Shown piece by piece: positions 31,087 to 41,029 of a stretch of DNA of 64,000 bases. Each line of letters opens with the position of its first letter. Position 1 is the stretch's first letter. The position numbers were made by a program, and so were the translations under genes. Source of the DNA: Bifidobacterium margollesii (GTDB lineage Bacteria > Actinomycetota > Actinomycetes > Actinomycetales > Bifidobacteriaceae); contig NZ_NMWU01000011.1 of NCBI RefSeq assembly GCF_002860355.1, positions 1 to 64,000 of the forward strand, in the 5' to 3' direction. The notes under the pieces were generated by a model, which was not told where the DNA came from, searched no databases, and saw only the letters and a list, made by a program, of their open reading frames with translations.

Positions 31087-31272
31087 ATCAGCACTGCTCC
31101 ATCCAGTTCAGCATGCCACCTCCTCCCAATCAGCACCGCCTCCGAGCAGACCAATCCTGATCAGTACCGTCTCATCCCCGATCGGCACGGGTTCCATCTC
31201 GCGGACCGAGTTTGATGACCATACCCCCAAACGACCTATCATCGGTACGAAAATCAGGGGAGGATGGGCATC

Positions 31273-32184
31273 ATGATTCGGGAAACCGCGCAGATTCGTA
31301 ACACCGTGCAGGGCACCATGGAAGACACTGCACAGGACACCGTGCTGCTACCCGACGGCACGTCGATGCCCCGATTCGGCATGGGGACATGGCATCTGGC
31401 GGAGGGACGACGACCGCAGTCGCAGGAGCTCAACGCGCTGCGAGCCGGCCTCGATGCCGGGATCACACTGATCGACACCGCCGAGATGTACGCCGACGGG
31501 AAGGCCGAATCGCTGGTCGGCCGGGCCATCAAGAACCACGACCGTTCGCGGCTGTTCCTCGTGTCCAAGGTGTATCCGCATAACGCCGGGCGTCGGCATC
31601 TGCGGCAAAGTCTGGAGGCGTCGCTTTCCCGGCTCGGCACGGATTATCTCGACATGTATCTACTGCACTGGCGGGGTTCGATCCCACTGTCCGAAACCGT
31701 CGAATGCATGGAACAGGCGAAATCGGACGGACTGATCCGCAATTGGGGAGTTTCGAACTTCGATACCGCGGACATGCAGGAGCTGTTCGCCACGGATGGG
31801 GGTGATGCCTGCGCAGTGAATCAGGATCTGTATCATCTCGGCTCGCGCGGCGTGGAATATGATCTGCTGCCGTGGATGGACGCCCACCGGATGCCGATGA
31901 TGGCATACTGTCCGCTGGCTCAAGCCGGTACGCTGCGAAGCGGGTTGACCTCCTCGCCGGTTGTGCGCAGTATCGCCGCCGCGCATGACGCCGATCCGAT
32001 ACAGATACTGCTCGCATTCGTGCTGCGCCGAGACGATATGATCGCCATTCCATGCACGGGCAGCGCGGAGCATCTGCGCAGCAATCTCCGGGCGCGCAGC
32101 ATCACGTTCAGCGACGACGAGATCACCGCGCTCGACCGGGCGTTCCCCGCGCCAACGGAGAAGGAACCGCTCGACATGCAGTGA
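31273..32184 (+). CDS. Aldo/keto reductase
   Basis: 303 aa. NAD(P)H-dependent reductase of the AKR superfamily, cytoplasmic TIM barrel. Start at 31273 because GGGGAGG lies 9 nt upstream; the ATG at 31264 overlaps this SD. Catalytic tetrad visible: Asp and Tyr in LIDTAEMYADGKAE, Lys in LFLVSKVYPHN, His in DMYLLHWRGSIPL. Cofactor region: AIPCTGSAEHLRSNL. Substrate not predictable. Flanked by repeat-rich DNA on both sides and apparently monocistronic. Confidence 0.92.
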   Translation: MIRETAQIRNTVQGTMEDTAQDTVLLPDGTSMPRFGMGTWHLAEGRRPQSQELNALRAGLDAGITLIDTAEMYADGKAESLVGRAIKNHDRSRLFLVSKVYPHNAGRRHLRQSLEASLSRLGTDYLDMYLLHWRGSIPLSETVECMEQAKSDGLIRNWGVSNFDTADMQELFATDGGDACAVNQDLYHLGSRGVEYDLLPWMDAHRMPMMAYCPLAQAGTLRSGLTSSPVVRSIAAAHDADPIQILLAFVLRRDDMIAIPCTGSAEHLRSNLRARSITFSDDEITALDRAFPAPTEKEPLDMQ

Positions 32185-32214
32185 CGGACAGCGGATAAGG
32201 CGAGCTTCGTTCTC

Positions 32215-32322
32215 ACCTCATCCGGCCGATTTCATCGGCCACCTTCCCCTCAAGGGGAAGGTCACAGACATTTGGCTTCCCCAGTGGGGGAAGCTGTCGG
32301 CATTAGCCGACTGATGAGGGGC
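32215..32322. repeat. MITE-family repeats, compound copy
   Basis: Left part: CTCACCTCATCCGGCCGATT then CATCGGCCACCTTCCCCTCAAGGGGAAGG. Right part: GGCTTCCCC...GGGGGAAGCTGTCGGC, GCCGACTGATGAGGGG. It contains the same modules as 16127-16348 in a different order. Together with the pgi terminator at 32410-32455 it fills the 32185-32530 intergenic region. Confidence 0.65.
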
Positions 32323-32409
32323 ATCTGACCACTGTTGCGGTTGAAAGCGGCCGCATCCCACCAGCTCGTCTGTCGGCTCGCCTGAGCCCTGGAAGGTCAT
32401 AGGGGAAAC

Positions 32410-32455
32410 AAAAACGCAGGGGCGGCGATCCCTCACGATGAGGAGATCGCCGCCC
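32410..32455 (-). terminator. Terminator for pgi
   Basis: 11-bp perfect stem GGGCGGCGATC/GATCGCCGCCC (32420-32430, 32445-32455), followed on the minus strand by CTGCG and five T. Confidence 0.88.
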
Positions 32456-32530
32456 GTGAAAACCGATGGTCACGGTTCCGATCACGGACCGATTAGGCCA
32501 AAACCCGATCACAGCCCGATCGACATCCGA

Positions 32531-34231
32531 TCAGAACTCGCGCTTCTCGCGGTAGAACTTGATCAGAGCCTGAGTGGAGGCATCCTGATCGGCGAGGGCC
32601 TTGTCGTCCTGAGACAGGGCCGGGGTGATCTGCTTGGCCAACTGCTTGCCGAGCTCCACGCCCCACTGATCGTAGGAGTCCAGACCCCACACGGTGCCCT
32701 CGACGAGGGTGATGTGCTCGTACAGGGCGATCAGCTCACCGAGCGAGAACGGGGTGAGGGCCACGCCGAAGATCGAGGTGGTCGGACGGTTGCCCTTGAA
32801 CACGCGGGCCGGGACGATCTCCTCCGGGGTTCCTTCGGCGCGCACTTCATCGGCGGTCTTGCCGAAGGCGAGGGCCTTGGTCTGGGCGAGGTAGTTGCCG
32901 AGGAACAGCTCGTGCACGTCCTGATCGCCGTCCTTCACCGGGTTCGGGGTGTTGGCAAAGGCGATGAAGTCGGCCGGGATGAGCTGGGTGCCCTGGTGGA
33001 TCAGCTGGTAGAAGGCGTGCTGGCCGTTGGTGCCGGGCTCACCCCAGAAGATCTCGCCGGTTTCGGTGGTGACGGGGGTGCCGTCCCAGCGCACGGACTT
33101 GCCGTTGGATTCCATGGTGAGCTGCTGCAGGTAGGCCGGGAAGCGGTGCAGGTACTGGTCGTAGGGCAGCACGGCGTGGGAAGCGGCCTTGAAGAAGTTG
33201 CGGTACCACACGTTGAGCAGGCCGAGCAGGGCGACGACGTTCTTCTCGAACGGGGTGTTGGCGAAGTATTCGTCGATCTCGTGGAAGCCGTGCAGGAACT
33301 CCTCGAAGCGGGCCGGTCCGAACACCACGGCGAGCGAGGTGCCGACGGCGGAATCGACGGAGTAGCGGCCGCCGACCCAGTTCCAGAAGCCGAAGGCGTT
33401 GGACGGGTCGATGCCGAACTCCTCGACCTTCTCCAGGTTGGTGGAGACGGCCACGAAGTGCTTCTTGATGGCTTCGGCCTTCTGGGCCTCGTCGCCGTCG
33501 GAGATCGCGCCGGAGGCGACGAGCTCCTCAAGCAGCCAGGTGCGGGCCTCGCGGGCGTTGGTCAGGGTTTCGAGGGTGGTGAAGGTCTTGGAGACGATGA
33601 TGAACAGCGTGGTCTCCGGGTCGAGGCCCTTGGTCTTCTCGGCCAGATCGTTCGGGTCGATGTTGGAGATGTAGCGGGCGGAGATGCCGGCGTCGGCGTA
33701 GGGCTTCAGGGCTTCGTAGGCCATGACGGGACCCAGGTCGGAGCCGCCGATGCCGATGTTGACCACGGTTTCGATCTTGCGGCCGGTGATGCCGGTCCAC
33801 TTGCCGGAGCGCACGTCGTCGGCGAAGGCGTAGATGCGCCCGAGGGTCTCGCGCACGTCCTTGACCACGTCCTGACCGTCGACGATGTACTTGCCCTCAT
33901 CCTCCTCCGGGCGACGCAGCGCGGTGTGCAGCACGGCGCGATCCTCGGTGTTGTTGATGTGCACGCCGGTGTACTGCTGCTTGATGCGCTCGTCCAGCTT
34001 CACGTCCTTGGCGAGGTTGGCGAGCAGTTCGATGGTTTCGGGCTTGATGAGGTTCTTGGAAAGGTCGAAGTGCAGGTCGCCGGCCTCGAAGCTCAGCTTC
34101 TCCACACGCTCGGGATCCTCGGCGAACCACTTCTTGAGGTCGACGCCTTCAGCCTGAAGAGCGTCGTAGTGCTTCTGCAGCTCGGCCCAGGCGGGAGTCT
34201 GGGTGGCGTCGATAGGAGGATTAATGGCCAT
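32531..34231 (-). CDS. pgi: Glucose-6-phosphate isomerase
   Basis: 566 aa. Interconverts glucose 6-phosphate and fructose 6-phosphate; in bifidobacteria this feeds the fructose-6-phosphate phosphoketolase shunt. Motifs: [19 protein letters not shown] (phosphosugar binding), [53 protein letters not shown] and a C-terminal [14 protein letters not shown]. Length is normal. SD AAAGGACC before the ATG. Own terminator. Confidence 0.97.
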   Translation of the reverse strand: MAINPPIDATQTPAWAELQKHYDALQAEGVDLKKWFAEDPERVEKLSFEAGDLHFDLSKNLIKPETIELLANLAKDVKLDERIKQQYTGVHINNTEDRAVLHTALRRPEEDEGKYIVDGQDVVKDVRETLGRIYAFADDVRSGKWTGITGRKIETVVNIGIGGSDLGPVMAYEALKPYADAGISARYISNIDPNDLAEKTKGLDPETTLFIIVSKTFTTLETLTNAREARTWLLEELVASGAISDGDEAQKAEAIKKHFVAVSTNLEKVEEFGIDPSNAFGFWNWVGGRYSVDSAVGTSLAVVFGPARFEEFLHGFHEIDEYFANTPFEKNVVALLGLLNVWYRNFFKAASHAVLPYDQYLHRFPAYLQQLTMESNGKSVRWDGTPVTTETGEIFWGEPGTNGQHAFYQLIHQGTQLIPADFIAFANTPNPVKDGDQDVHELFLGNYLAQTKALAFGKTADEVRAEGTPEEIVPARVFKGNRPTTSIFGVALTPFSLGELIALYEHITLVEGTVWGLDSYDQWGVELGKQLAKQITPALSQDDKALADQDASTQALIKFYREKREF

Positions 34232-34535
34232 TGAACGGTCCTTTCATCATTTGAAAGCGGCGGGCGTATACGCACCACCTTGTTCCGAATCTCACGATAC
34301 TGTGCTCGGCGGACAGAGTTATTCGCACAAAAATGTTGGTATTTGTGCGTTAGAACGTGCAATAATTTAGGGTTATCGTCGACGCCCTCCGTTCGGAATC
34401 CGTTAAGATCCCGTTACCGTTCGCAACACCAAAACGACACCGATTCGACCGGTCAGGCGCCAAGACGACCGACCAAACGGCGATCCGACGCGGACACGCC
34501 GAACGACCGCCGAACAGTAGTCAAACGACCGCAGG
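34232..34535. other. Intergenic region between pgi and manC
   Basis: 304 bp, no gene. 34310-34375 is AT-rich and should hold the pgi promoter on the minus strand. 34390-34535 is rich in CGAC/GACC repeats without a clear element. No terminator seen for manC. Confidence 0.5.
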
Positions 34536-35660
34536 TCACAGCACCGCATCCTCACCCCGTGTCGCCAGCGCGGCCACCATGCGCTTGACCTCCTGACTGC
34601 GCGCCCGCGGCGCGACCAGCAGCGCGTCGGGCGTATCGATCACCACCAGATCGTCGGCGCCGAGCATGGCCACCATACGGCCCGATTCGGGTGCGATCAC
34701 GTTGCCCGCGGAATCCAGACACAGTACCTTCCCGGCGTCCCCGATGATCTTGTTGTTGAACGCGTCGGCACTGGGAATCAGCGCCGCCACGGAATTGAAA
34801 TCACCGATATCGTCCCAACCGAACCCGCCGGGGACCATCGCCACTCCCCCCTTGGCAGACAACGGTTCCGCCACCGCATAGTCGAACGCTATTTTTTCGA
34901 CCCCCGGCCAGATCCGCTCCATCGCCTCATCGCGAACCTCGACCGGACCGTCCCACACCGATGCGATTTCGGTTACCGCAGCATGAATCTCCGGCTTCAG
35001 CTGCTTGAGCAGATCCAGCAATACCCCCGTCTTCATCACGAACATGCCGGCGTTCCACCGGTATTCGCCTGTATCCAGATAAGCGGCGGCCGTGGCCGCG
35101 TCCGGTTTTTCCACGAACGCCTTCACCACGCGGGCGTGAGGGGCGCCCGGCGCCCGATCGGCCAAGGACTCGCCCTGACGGATATAGCCGAACGCGGTGG
35201 ACGGACGGGTTGCCGCGATGCCGATCGTGGTCACGTAGCCGACCCGTGCGGCCGCAACCGCCTCGCGGACGCAGTCGCCGAAGGTCTCGTCGTCGCGGAT
35301 CACATGATCGGCGGCGAACGATCCGATCACGCAATCGCGGCCGTACCGGTTAGCCAGAATCGCGGCGGGCAGGGCGATCGCGGCGGTGGAGTCGCGCCCC
35401 ACCGGTTCGCAGAACAGATTACGGCCGTCAAGATCCGGCAGCTGCGCGCGCACGGCCGCCTCATGCGCCACGCCGGTGATCACGGAAACGTGATCCGCAC
35501 CGGCTATGGCGGCCAGACGATCAAATGTGGACTGGATCATCGTACGGCCGGATCCGAGAAAGTCATAGAGAAACTTCGGCCTGTTCCGACGGCTGATCGG
35601 CCACAGACGGGACCCCGCCCCGCCGGCCGGAATAAGCGCATGGAAATCGTCGTTCGTCAT
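34536..35660 (-). CDS. manC: Mannose-1-phosphate guanylyltransferase
   Basis: 374 aa. Makes GDP-mannose from mannose 1-phosphate and GTP for glycans or mannosylation. Nucleotidyltransferase signature near the N-terminus: ALIPAGGAGSRLWPISRRNR and PKFLYDFLG. Further family blocks: CEPVGRDSTAAIALPAAI, GSFAADHVI, VEKPDAATAAAYL, NAGMFVMK, FDYAVAEPL, GFGWDDIGDFNSV. Short form without the cupin isomerase domain of bifunctional ManC. Not clustered with other GDP-sugar genes. Confidence 0.93.
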   Translation of the reverse strand: MTNDDFHALIPAGGAGSRLWPISRRNRPKFLYDFLGSGRTMIQSTFDRLAAIAGADHVSVITGVAHEAAVRAQLPDLDGRNLFCEPVGRDSTAAIALPAAILANRYGRDCVIGSFAADHVIRDDETFGDCVREAVAAARVGYVTTIGIAATRPSTAFGYIRQGESLADRAPGAPHARVVKAFVEKPDAATAAAYLDTGEYRWNAGMFVMKTGVLLDLLKQLKPEIHAAVTEIASVWDGPVEVRDEAMERIWPGVEKIAFDYAVAEPLSAKGGVAMVPGGFGWDDIGDFNSVAALIPSADAFNNKIIGDAGKVLCLDSAGNVIAPESGRMVAMLGADDLVVIDTPDALLVAPRARSQEVKRMVAALATRGEDAVL

Positions 35661-35815
35661 ACGCCCATTGTTCCACGGCCTACGTCACCGCACGGCACGC
35701 GCCCCGCCGATCGACGGTCAACCCGGCGAGCGTGACGCGCCGATCGGCTTCGATTAGACAAAATCGGAATTCGACCCTAGAATATTCTTTCTGTGTGCTC
35801 TTGCACCAACAATTT

Positions 35816-35888
35816 GCCACTTTAGCTCAGTCGGTAGAGCGGCTCACTCGTAATGAGCAGGTCGACAGTTCGATTCTGTCAAGTGGCT
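35816..35888 (+). tRNA. tRNA-Thr (anticodon CGT)
   Basis: 73 nt cloverleaf: acceptor GCCACTT/AAGTGGC, D-stem GCTC/GAGC, anticodon stem GCTCA/TGAGC around CTCGTAA, T-arm GACAG-TTCGATT-CTGTC, discriminator T. CCA is not encoded. Reads ACG codons. Confidence 0.97.
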
Positions 35889-35951
35889 CCGCACCCTAGG
35901 CCCCAACGCCTAGGGTTTTGCATATATGCAAGCATGTGCAATGTGCAGTAA

Positions 35952-36035
35952 GCGCGAGTGGCGGAATTGGTAGACGCGCAGGATTTAGGTTCCTGTGTCT
36001 TTGACGTGTGGGTTCGAGTCCCATCTCGCGCACCA
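35952..36035 (+). tRNA. tRNA-Leu (anticodon TAG)
   Basis: Class II tRNA with long variable arm: acceptor GCGCGAG/CTCGCGC, anticodon stem CAGGA/TCCTG around TTTAGGT, T-loop GTTCGAGTC. The CCA end is encoded (36033-36035). It lies 63 bp after tRNA-Thr on the same strand. Reads CUA/CUG. Confidence 0.97.
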
Positions 36036-36226
36036 TGGTTCATGCAGCCGCCGATGTTCCGCGCACATGTTCTCCGTGAAACATCCCGGCACTCCGATGG
36101 CCCGCCCACACCAACGCCATACCTACCCGACTTCGCACCGATCCCCTACAAAAACCCTACGCATCGCCAACACCAGCATCATCCGCCAACACCATCCACA
36201 ACACCGAGAGAATCGCAGGAACCGAA

Positions 36227-37240
36227 ATGCCGTCAGCCATGTCGTCGTTGATCCATCCGATCACTCTGCTGCTCATCATCTTCGTCGGATACGGATTCAA
36301 ACGCTTCCATATCTTCGGCGACAATGACTATCGCGTTCTGCAGCGCGTGGTGTTCAACCTCACGCTTCCCGCGGCGATCATCGTGTCGTTCCTCAACAAT
36401 TCGCATGATCTGAGCCTGCTGTGGGTCACGCTGTTCGGATTCGTCTGCGGCATGATCCCGATTCCGATCCTGTATTTCGCCAGCCGTCGCAGGCCGGTGA
36501 GCGAACGGGCGTTCCTGATGCTCAACGGCGCCGGATTCAACATCGGCAACTTCTGCTTCCCGGTGATGCAGGGCATGCTCGGTTCGGCCTCCCTGGTGCC
36601 CGGCGCGATGTTCGACATGGGCAACTGCGTGGTGGTGTCCGCCGGCAGCAATCTGCTCACCCTTCGACTGCTGCACATCCAACCCGGCAAAACACTCAAG
36701 GAACAGGGGGCCGGCGACGCTCCGGTGCTGCCGAAAATCACCCCGAAAGACAAGGATGCCCGACGCCTCGCCCGCATCGCCGCCATCAAGAACATTCTCA
36801 AAGGCTTCTTCACCTCGGTGCCGTTCGACTGCTATCTGCTGATGATCGTGCTCATGCTCACCGGCGTCACCCTGCCCGGCGTGGTCTCCACGGTACTGGA
36901 GCCGTTCGCCAACGCCAACGGCTTCTGCTCGATGCTGATGGTGGGCATGCTCATGGATCTTCCCGCCGGACGAAACGACGTGAAGCAGGTGCTGCGCGTA
37001 CTGGCATGGAGGCTGCCGTTCGCGGCCCTGTTCGCCGCATTCGCCTGGTTCGTGCTGCCGTTCGACGCGAGCATCCGCAAGGCCGTGGTGATGCTGTGCT
37101 TCGCTCCCACCGCCATCTTCGCCACGCTGTTCTCCGACAAGGTGCTCGGCAATGCGCGCATGGCGGGATTCTGCCTGTCGGTCACGGCGATCCTCGGCAT
37201 GATCGCCCTCACCGCGATCAACTTCCTGATCCCGGCCTGA
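36227..37240 (+). CDS. AEC-family transporter
   Basis: 337 aa with about ten TM helices. Auxin-efflux-carrier family, secondary transporters of malate, other organic acids or unknown anions. AGGA lies 6 nt before the ATG at 36227. Family-like features: the N-terminal helix ITLLLIIFVGYGFKRFHIF, FNLTLPAAIIVSFLNN with the unwound helix Pro, and a second-half repeat beginning VPFDCYLLMIVLMLTGVTLP. A long basic cytoplasmic loop (KTLKEQ...DKDARRLARIAAIKNILK) joins the halves. No partner gene adjacent; convergent with rdgB. Confidence 0.85.
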   Translation: MPSAMSSLIHPITLLLIIFVGYGFKRFHIFGDNDYRVLQRVVFNLTLPAAIIVSFLNNSHDLSLLWVTLFGFVCGMIPIPILYFASRRRPVSERAFLMLNGAGFNIGNFCFPVMQGMLGSASLVPGAMFDMGNCVVVSAGSNLLTLRLLHIQPGKTLKEQGAGDAPVLPKITPKDKDARRLARIAAIKNILKGFFTSVPFDCYLLMIVLMLTGVTLPGVVSTVLEPFANANGFCSMLMVGMLMDLPAGRNDVKQVLRVLAWRLPFAALFAAFAWFVLPFDASIRKAVVMLCFAPTAIFATLFSDKVLGNARMAGFCLSVTAILGMIALTAINFLIPA

Positions 37241-37263
37241 AGATAACTAGCCGGATCAGTCGA

Positions 37264-37950
37264 TCAGTCGGCGTCCAACACCATGGTGCGGATCAGCGGA
37301 ACCAGACGCTTCAGAGCCTTGGAACGATGGGAGATCGCGTTCTTCTCATCGGACGTCATCTCGGCGCTGGTCAGCGTCACGCCCGCCTCGACCGCACGGG
37401 CGGGCTGCTCCTCAGGCACGAAGATCGGATCGTAGCCGAATCCATGTTCACCCTTCGGGGCACGGTTGATCATGCCCTTCATATCGCCCAGCTGCACGGT
37501 TTCGTTGTGAATCTCGTACGGTGCCGCACTCTGACCGGATTCGGGCACCACCAGCGCGGCTGCGCAACGGAACCGGGCATTGCGGTTCCGGTCGGGAATA
37601 TCCTCGATCTGGGCGAGCAGCAGCTCGTAATTGGCCACATCGTCGCCGTGACGGCCCGCCCAGCGTGCGGAAAGAATGCCTGGGGCCGAGCCGAGCACAT
37701 CCACGATCAGACCGGAATCGTCGGCCACTGCCGGCAGACCGGTTCGACGAACCACGTCGCGGGCCTTGAGCAGCGCGTTCTGCTCGAAGCTCACGCCGGT
37801 CTCCACGGGATCGGGCAGACCAAGCGAACCGGCCGACACCAGCTCGATGCGATCCGCATCCGCGCCGAGATCCTCAGCGAGAATACGGCGGATCTCGACC
37901 AGCTTGCCTTCGTTATGGGTGGCAACCACCAGCTTCACGACGTCGCTCAT
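37264..37950 (-). CDS. rdgB: XTP/dITP pyrophosphatase (RdgB/HAM1 family)
   Basis: 228 aa from the ATG at 37950 (AAGGA upstream); the longer frame has no better start. House-cleaning enzyme that hydrolyses non-canonical purine NTPs to NMP and PPi. Motifs: VVATHNEGKLVEIRRIL (substrate loop), AVADDSGLIVDVLGSAPGI with catalytic Asp, SARWAGRHGDD, HGFGYDPIFVPEEQ and SHRSKALKRL. Downstream of rph by 150 bp on the same strand, the usual rph-rdgB pairing. Confidence 0.95.
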   Translation of the reverse strand: MSDVVKLVVATHNEGKLVEIRRILAEDLGADADRIELVSAGSLGLPDPVETGVSFEQNALLKARDVVRRTGLPAVADDSGLIVDVLGSAPGILSARWAGRHGDDVANYELLLAQIEDIPDRNRNARFRCAAALVVPESGQSAAPYEIHNETVQLGDMKGMINRAPKGEHGFGYDPIFVPEEQPARAVEAGVTLTSAEMTSDEKNAISHRSKALKRLVPLIRTMVLDAD

Positions 37951-38100
37951 AACCATCCTTCTCACTCGGTCGTTCTCACTCGGTCGGTCGGTTGATCCGC
38001 CGACCCCACAGCGGCGCAGACCGCGCACCGCATTCCATTATGGCAGATCGGCCACCACGGCAAATCAGCCGCAGTGGATCGACGGAAATACGAAAGACGG

Positions 38101-38865
38101 TCAGGCCTCCTGAAGCGCCTGACGCTGCACGGCCTGCAGCTCCTTGTTGCCCTTTTCGGCCAAGTCGAGCAGCACGCCCAGCTCCTTGCGGGTGAACGGA
38201 CGATGCTCGGCGGTGCCCTGAATCTCGATGAACTCGCCGGCGCCGGTCATGGCCACATTCATGTCGGTCATGGCCTGGCTGTCCTCCACGTACGGCAGAT
38301 CCAGCATCGGCTTGCCGTTGATCACGCCGACGGAGACGGCCGACACCTGATCCTTGATGACCTGACGGTTCGCACGGATCATCTTGTGCTTCTTGGCCCA
38401 GTCGACCGCATCGGCGAGCGCCACATACGCTCCGGTGATGGATGCGGTTCGGGTGCCGCCGTCGGCCTGCAGCACATCGCAGTCGATCTGGATCTGGTTC
38501 TCGCCCAGCGCCTTCATGTCGACCACGCCGCGCAGGCATCGGCCGATCAGACGGCTGATCTCGTGGGTGCGGCCGCCGATCTTGCCGCGCACGGATTCAC
38601 GGTCGGTGCGCTCGGCGGTGGCGCGCGGCAGCATCGAATATTCGGCGGTCACCCAGCCGAGACCGGAGTCCTTGCGCCAGCGGGGCACGCCCTGGCTGAA
38701 CGTGGCGGTGCACATCACGCGGGTGTTGCCGCAGCAGATGAGCACGGAACCTTCGGGAACGTCGGTGAAGTGGCGGGTGATCGTGACCGGACGCAGTTCG
38801 TCCACGTCACGCCCGTCGGGACGAATCGTCGTATCGGCGTCAAGCATGTCTTTAATCTGCACCAT
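38101..38865 (-). CDS. rph: Ribonuclease PH
   Basis: 254 aa from the ATG at 38865; upstream codons in the frame are not conserved-looking. Phosphorolytic 3' exoribonuclease that trims tRNA 3' ends. Motifs: [15 protein letters not shown] at the N-terminus, [65 protein letters not shown] and [16 protein letters not shown]. Upstream gene of the rph-rdgB pair. Confidence 0.96.
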   Translation of the reverse strand: MVQIKDMLDADTTIRPDGRDVDELRPVTITRHFTDVPEGSVLICCGNTRVMCTATFSQGVPRWRKDSGLGWVTAEYSMLPRATAERTDRESVRGKIGGRTHEISRLIGRCLRGVVDMKALGENQIQIDCDVLQADGGTRTASITGAYVALADAVDWAKKHKMIRANRQVIKDQVSAVSVGVINGKPMLDLPYVEDSQAMTDMNVAMTGAGEFIEIQGTAEHRPFTRKELGVLLDLAEKGNKELQAVQRQALQEA

Positions 38866-39085
38866 CGTTGTCAAAACCTTCCCAATCGCAGTCGCGGCGC
38901 ATCGCCTACGAGCCATACGCCCCATGTTCTTACGCACGGTATCCGTCTTTGCCGACAATACGCCGATCATGATCTCATCGCGGCAGCACCTGCTTGAGGA
39001 TATGGATTATCCGCCGGAACCGCCTAAACTGGCTCCCTAAGAGCGCGAGAGCGCACGGAGTGATACGACGCGACGTGAAGGAGCC

Positions 39086-40441
39086 GTGACGAACGATATG
39101 ACGAACGATTTCTCGCCGGCCATGATGACCGATATGTACGAGTACACGATGCTGGACGCGGCCATGCAGGACGGCACCGCGGACCGTCGCTGCGTGTTCG
39201 AGGTGTTCACCCGTCATCTGCCGGCCGGACGCCGATACGGCATCGCCGCAGGACTGGGACGCATTCTGGAGATGCTGCAGGATTTCCGGCCGAGCGAATC
39301 GGATCTGAGGTTCCTGCGGGATCGCCATGTGGTGAGCGAGCGGACCGCGAAATGGCTGGAGGACTTCCGGTTCTCGGGCACGATCCGCGCCTATCCGGAG
39401 GGTGAGGCGTTCTTCGCGAACTCACCGATCCTGCAGGTGGAGGGCACGTTCGGCGAGTGCACGCTGCTGGAGACGCTGATCCTCTCCGTGCTCAACTACG
39501 ATTCGGCCATCGCCTCGGCGGCCTCGCGCATGACCAGCGCCGCGGGCGACCGTCCGTGCATGGATATGGGCGGCCGCCGCACCAACGAGAGCGCGGCCGT
39601 GGCTGCGGCCCGCGCGGCCATCGTGGGTGGTTTCGCCGGCACCGCGAATCTTGCGGCCGCGAAGAAGTACGATCTGGTGTGCATCGGCACCGCGGCGCAC
39701 GCCTTCACCCTGCTGCACGACGATGAGCGCGACGCCTTCGTCTCCCAGATCAACGCGCTCGGCCCGGGGACCACGCTGCTCACCGACACGTACAACATCG
39801 AGCAGGCGATCACCACCGCCGTGGAGGTTGCCGGCCCGCAGCTGGGCGGCATCCGCATCGATTCGGGCGATCTGGCGTCGTTGGCCCAGAAGGCCCGCAA
39901 GCAACTGGATTCGCTGGGCGCCACGAACACGAAGATCACCGTGACCAACGATCTGGACGAATACGCGCTGGCCGCGCTGGCCACCGCCCCCGTGGACTCC
40001 TACGGCGTGGGCACGATGCTGGTCACCGGATCCGGTCATCCCACCTGCGCGATGGTATACAAGCTCACCGAACGTGAGGGCGCGGACGGCGAAATGCACG
40101 GCGTGGCCAAGAAATCGTTCGGCAAGAGCACCGACGGCTGGCGCAAGCGGGCGCTGCGCTGCTACCAGTACGGACTCGCGCAGGGAGAACTGGTGGTGTG
40201 CGGTTCCGCGGAGAAGCTCGCCGCCTACGAGCCCGATCACGACGTCTACGGCGACACCAAGGATCTGCTCATCACCGCGGTGGATCATGGCGACGTCGAT
40301 GAGTCACTCACCGGCCATGAAGCGCTGCTGGCGGCCCGGGACCGCCATCGCCGGGCGCTGGACGAGCTGCCGGTCACCGCGCTGTCGCTCAGCCAGGGCG
40401 AGCAGGCGATCCCCACCGAGGTCATCACGCTGAACCGATGA
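39086..40441 (+). CDS. pncB: Nicotinate phosphoribosyltransferase
   Basis: 451 aa. Joins nicotinate and PRPP to give NaMN in NAD salvage. Motifs: MTDMYEYTMLDAAM at the N-terminus, EVFTRHLPAGRRYGIAAGL, FFANSPILQVEG, DMGGRRTNESAAVAAARAA, GTAAHAFTLLHDDERDAF, TLLTDTYNIEQAI, GGIRIDSGDL and SYGVGTMLVTG. GAAGGAG lies 2 nt before the GTG at 39086 and 14 nt before an in-frame ATG at 39098, so the exact start is ambiguous. Convergent with the DUF3039 gene. Confidence 0.95.
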   Translation: MTNDMTNDFSPAMMTDMYEYTMLDAAMQDGTADRRCVFEVFTRHLPAGRRYGIAAGLGRILEMLQDFRPSESDLRFLRDRHVVSERTAKWLEDFRFSGTIRAYPEGEAFFANSPILQVEGTFGECTLLETLILSVLNYDSAIASAASRMTSAAGDRPCMDMGGRRTNESAAVAAARAAIVGGFAGTANLAAAKKYDLVCIGTAAHAFTLLHDDERDAFVSQINALGPGTTLLTDTYNIEQAITTAVEVAGPQLGGIRIDSGDLASLAQKARKQLDSLGATNTKITVTNDLDEYALAALATAPVDSYGVGTMLVTGSGHPTCAMVYKLTEREGADGEMHGVAKKSFGKSTDGWRKRALRCYQYGLAQGELVVCGSAEKLAAYEPDHDVYGDTKDLLITAVDHGDVDESLTGHEALLAARDRHRRALDELPVTALSLSQGEQAIPTEVITLNR

Positions 40442-40477
40442 CGACGCCGAACCGATGACGGGCCGCCGCCCGGACTG

Positions 40478-40789
40478 CTACCGCATTTCGTCGTAGATGC
40501 GCTTGCAATCCGGGCAGACCGGGTAGTCGGAGGGGTTGTGCTTCGGCACCCACACCTTGCCGCACAGCGCCACCACCGGCCGGCCCGTCAGACGGGATTC
40601 GGCCATCCGCTCCTTGGAGACGTAGTGGGCGAAACGATCGGCATCGCCGTCGTCGCTCTTCTTCGTCTCGGTTTTGGTCTCGGTGCGTTCCAGCACCGCG
40701 GTGCCGGTACCGGAATCCGGATCGGACAGCGGAGCATCGAACAGTCCGTCGGACATTCCGTCGAGCATGGTCATATCGGACATGGTCAT
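40478..40789 (-). CDS. DUF3039 family protein
   Basis: 103 aa from the ATG at 40789 (AAAGAGA upstream; a GTG codon directly precedes it). The N-terminal half is Met/Asp/Thr-rich and disordered. The C-terminal half is the actinobacterial DUF3039: DRFAHYVSKERMAES, GRPVVALCGKVWVPKHNPSD, YPVCPDCKRIYDEM. The Cys of ALCGK plus CPDC make a likely zinc ribbon. Function unknown; family widely conserved in actinobacteria. Confidence 0.9.
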   Translation of the reverse strand: MTMSDMTMLDGMSDGLFDAPLSDPDSGTGTAVLERTETKTETKKSDDGDADRFAHYVSKERMAESRLTGRPVVALCGKVWVPKHNPSDYPVCPDCKRIYDEMR

Positions 40790-41029
40790 CACGATCTCTT
40801 TCCTTGCGTATCTGATACCTATCTGCGCTGCTGCGTTTCTGCACATCCGCGCGTCGATCATCCGAACCATACGCAGCGCCGGGTGATCGGTCAATCCACG
40901 TTCATCATAAAGCGGAATATGGAACGGTATGCGCTCCCGGCACGCTTCGCGCGGCTGAAAACCGGCGTATGACGAACAAACACGACAACGACGGCCGGAT
41001 ACGCCATGACTCACGGTAGGCTGGGACGC

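Larger units (their letters stand above)
30368..31272. other. Intergenic region with possible remnant gene and repeats
   Basis: 905 bp. Contains a perfect 20-bp palindrome (30551-30570), a small open frame with an SD (30585-31049), a MITE-family fragment (30868-30915) and four tandem 19-bp repeats (31011-31086). 31090-31240 is C-rich sequence with no recognised feature. Confidence 0.5.

Noticed and set aside
32438-34234. 598-aa plus-strand frame opposite pgi
   Set aside because: Antisense to a complete glucose-6-phosphate isomerase; no SD or domain.
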